Shown here piece by piece: positions 5,645 to 5,670 of a stretch of DNA of 5,670 nucleotides. Numbering within the stretch: the stretch's first letter is position 1; every line of letters begins with the position of its first letter. Origin of the DNA: an uncultured Phycisphaerales bacterium (GTDB lineage: Bacteria > Planctomycetota > Phycisphaerae > Phycisphaerales > UBA1924); NCBI GenBank assembly GCA_937891445.1, contig CALAFV010000506.1:1-5670 (forward strand). The letters are read 5' to 3'. Both the position numbers and the translations under genes were made by a program. The notes under the pieces are model-generated. The model saw nothing but the letters and a program-made list of their open reading frames with translations, ran no database searches and was not told the origin of the DNA.

Positions 5645-5667
5645 CTCGCCGCCCCCGCGGCGAGCCG
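5642..5667 (+). terminator. Perfect 11-bp GC-rich hairpin, probable terminator
   Basis: CGGCTCGCCGC (5642-5652) pairs perfectly with GCGGCGAGCCG (5657-5667) around a CCCC loop, starting 48 bases after the stop codon. It is the strongest stem in the window and is well placed for termination. The window ends at 5670, so the presence of a following T-tract cannot be judged. Confidence 0.5.
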
Positions 5668-5670
5668 CAC

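Overview
The window is GC-rich and strongly biased to G or C at third codon positions. It carries three secreted-protein genes in a row on the + strand: the 3' end of one gene (2-586), a complete gene (790-3846) and a second complete gene (4041-5594). All three proteins end in the same roughly 60-residue, two-repeat dockerin-like cassette that finishes in a terminal Cys (...TGC, ...GEC, ...GGC). From general knowledge, this tail resembles what NCBI annotation calls a 'GC-type dockerin', found mainly in Planctomycetota of the Phycisphaerae type. The organism is therefore inferred to be a Phycisphaerae-like planctomycete. This is inference, because the window holds no rRNA or other phylogenetic marker.

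Layout. Positions 2-586 encode the end of a secreted protein: a probable trypsin-like protease C-terminus, then an InlB-B-repeat-like beta domain, then the dockerin. Positions 587-789 are a non-coding gap with back-to-back GC palindromes after the stop, a repeated GGTYGAACC element, a C-rich tract and a 12-bp palindrome. Positions 790-3846 encode a 1018-residue multidomain subtilisin-family (S8, KP-43-like) protease with propeptide, catalytic domain, beta-sandwich domains and dockerin. Positions 3847-4040 hold a hairpin that includes the stop codon, a 9-bp tandem repeat, a candidate promoter, a two-tier leader hairpin and a strong Shine-Dalgarno site. Positions 4041-5594 encode a 517-residue PQQ-dependent glucose/sorbosone-dehydrogenase-like beta-propeller with signal peptide and dockerin. 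Positions 5595-5670 contain two strong overlapping hairpins.

How the genes may work together. All three products look exported, and all carry one common docking or anchoring tail on unrelated enzymatic bodies (probable S1 protease, S8 protease, quinoprotein dehydrogenase). The simplest reading is a set of extracytoplasmic enzymes delivered to a shared scaffold or surface. No cohesin or scaffold gene is present in the window, so the partner is unknown. The gaps of about 200 bp and the leader elements suggest separate transcription units rather than a tight operon.

The most distinctive observation is geometric. In all three proteins a Cys lies three residues before the first calcium loop (C-x-A-D), the repeat period is 31 residues, and the terminal Cys is the 28th residue of the second repeat. 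The two Cys are therefore always exactly 61 residues apart, which suggests a disulfide that closes the dockerin.
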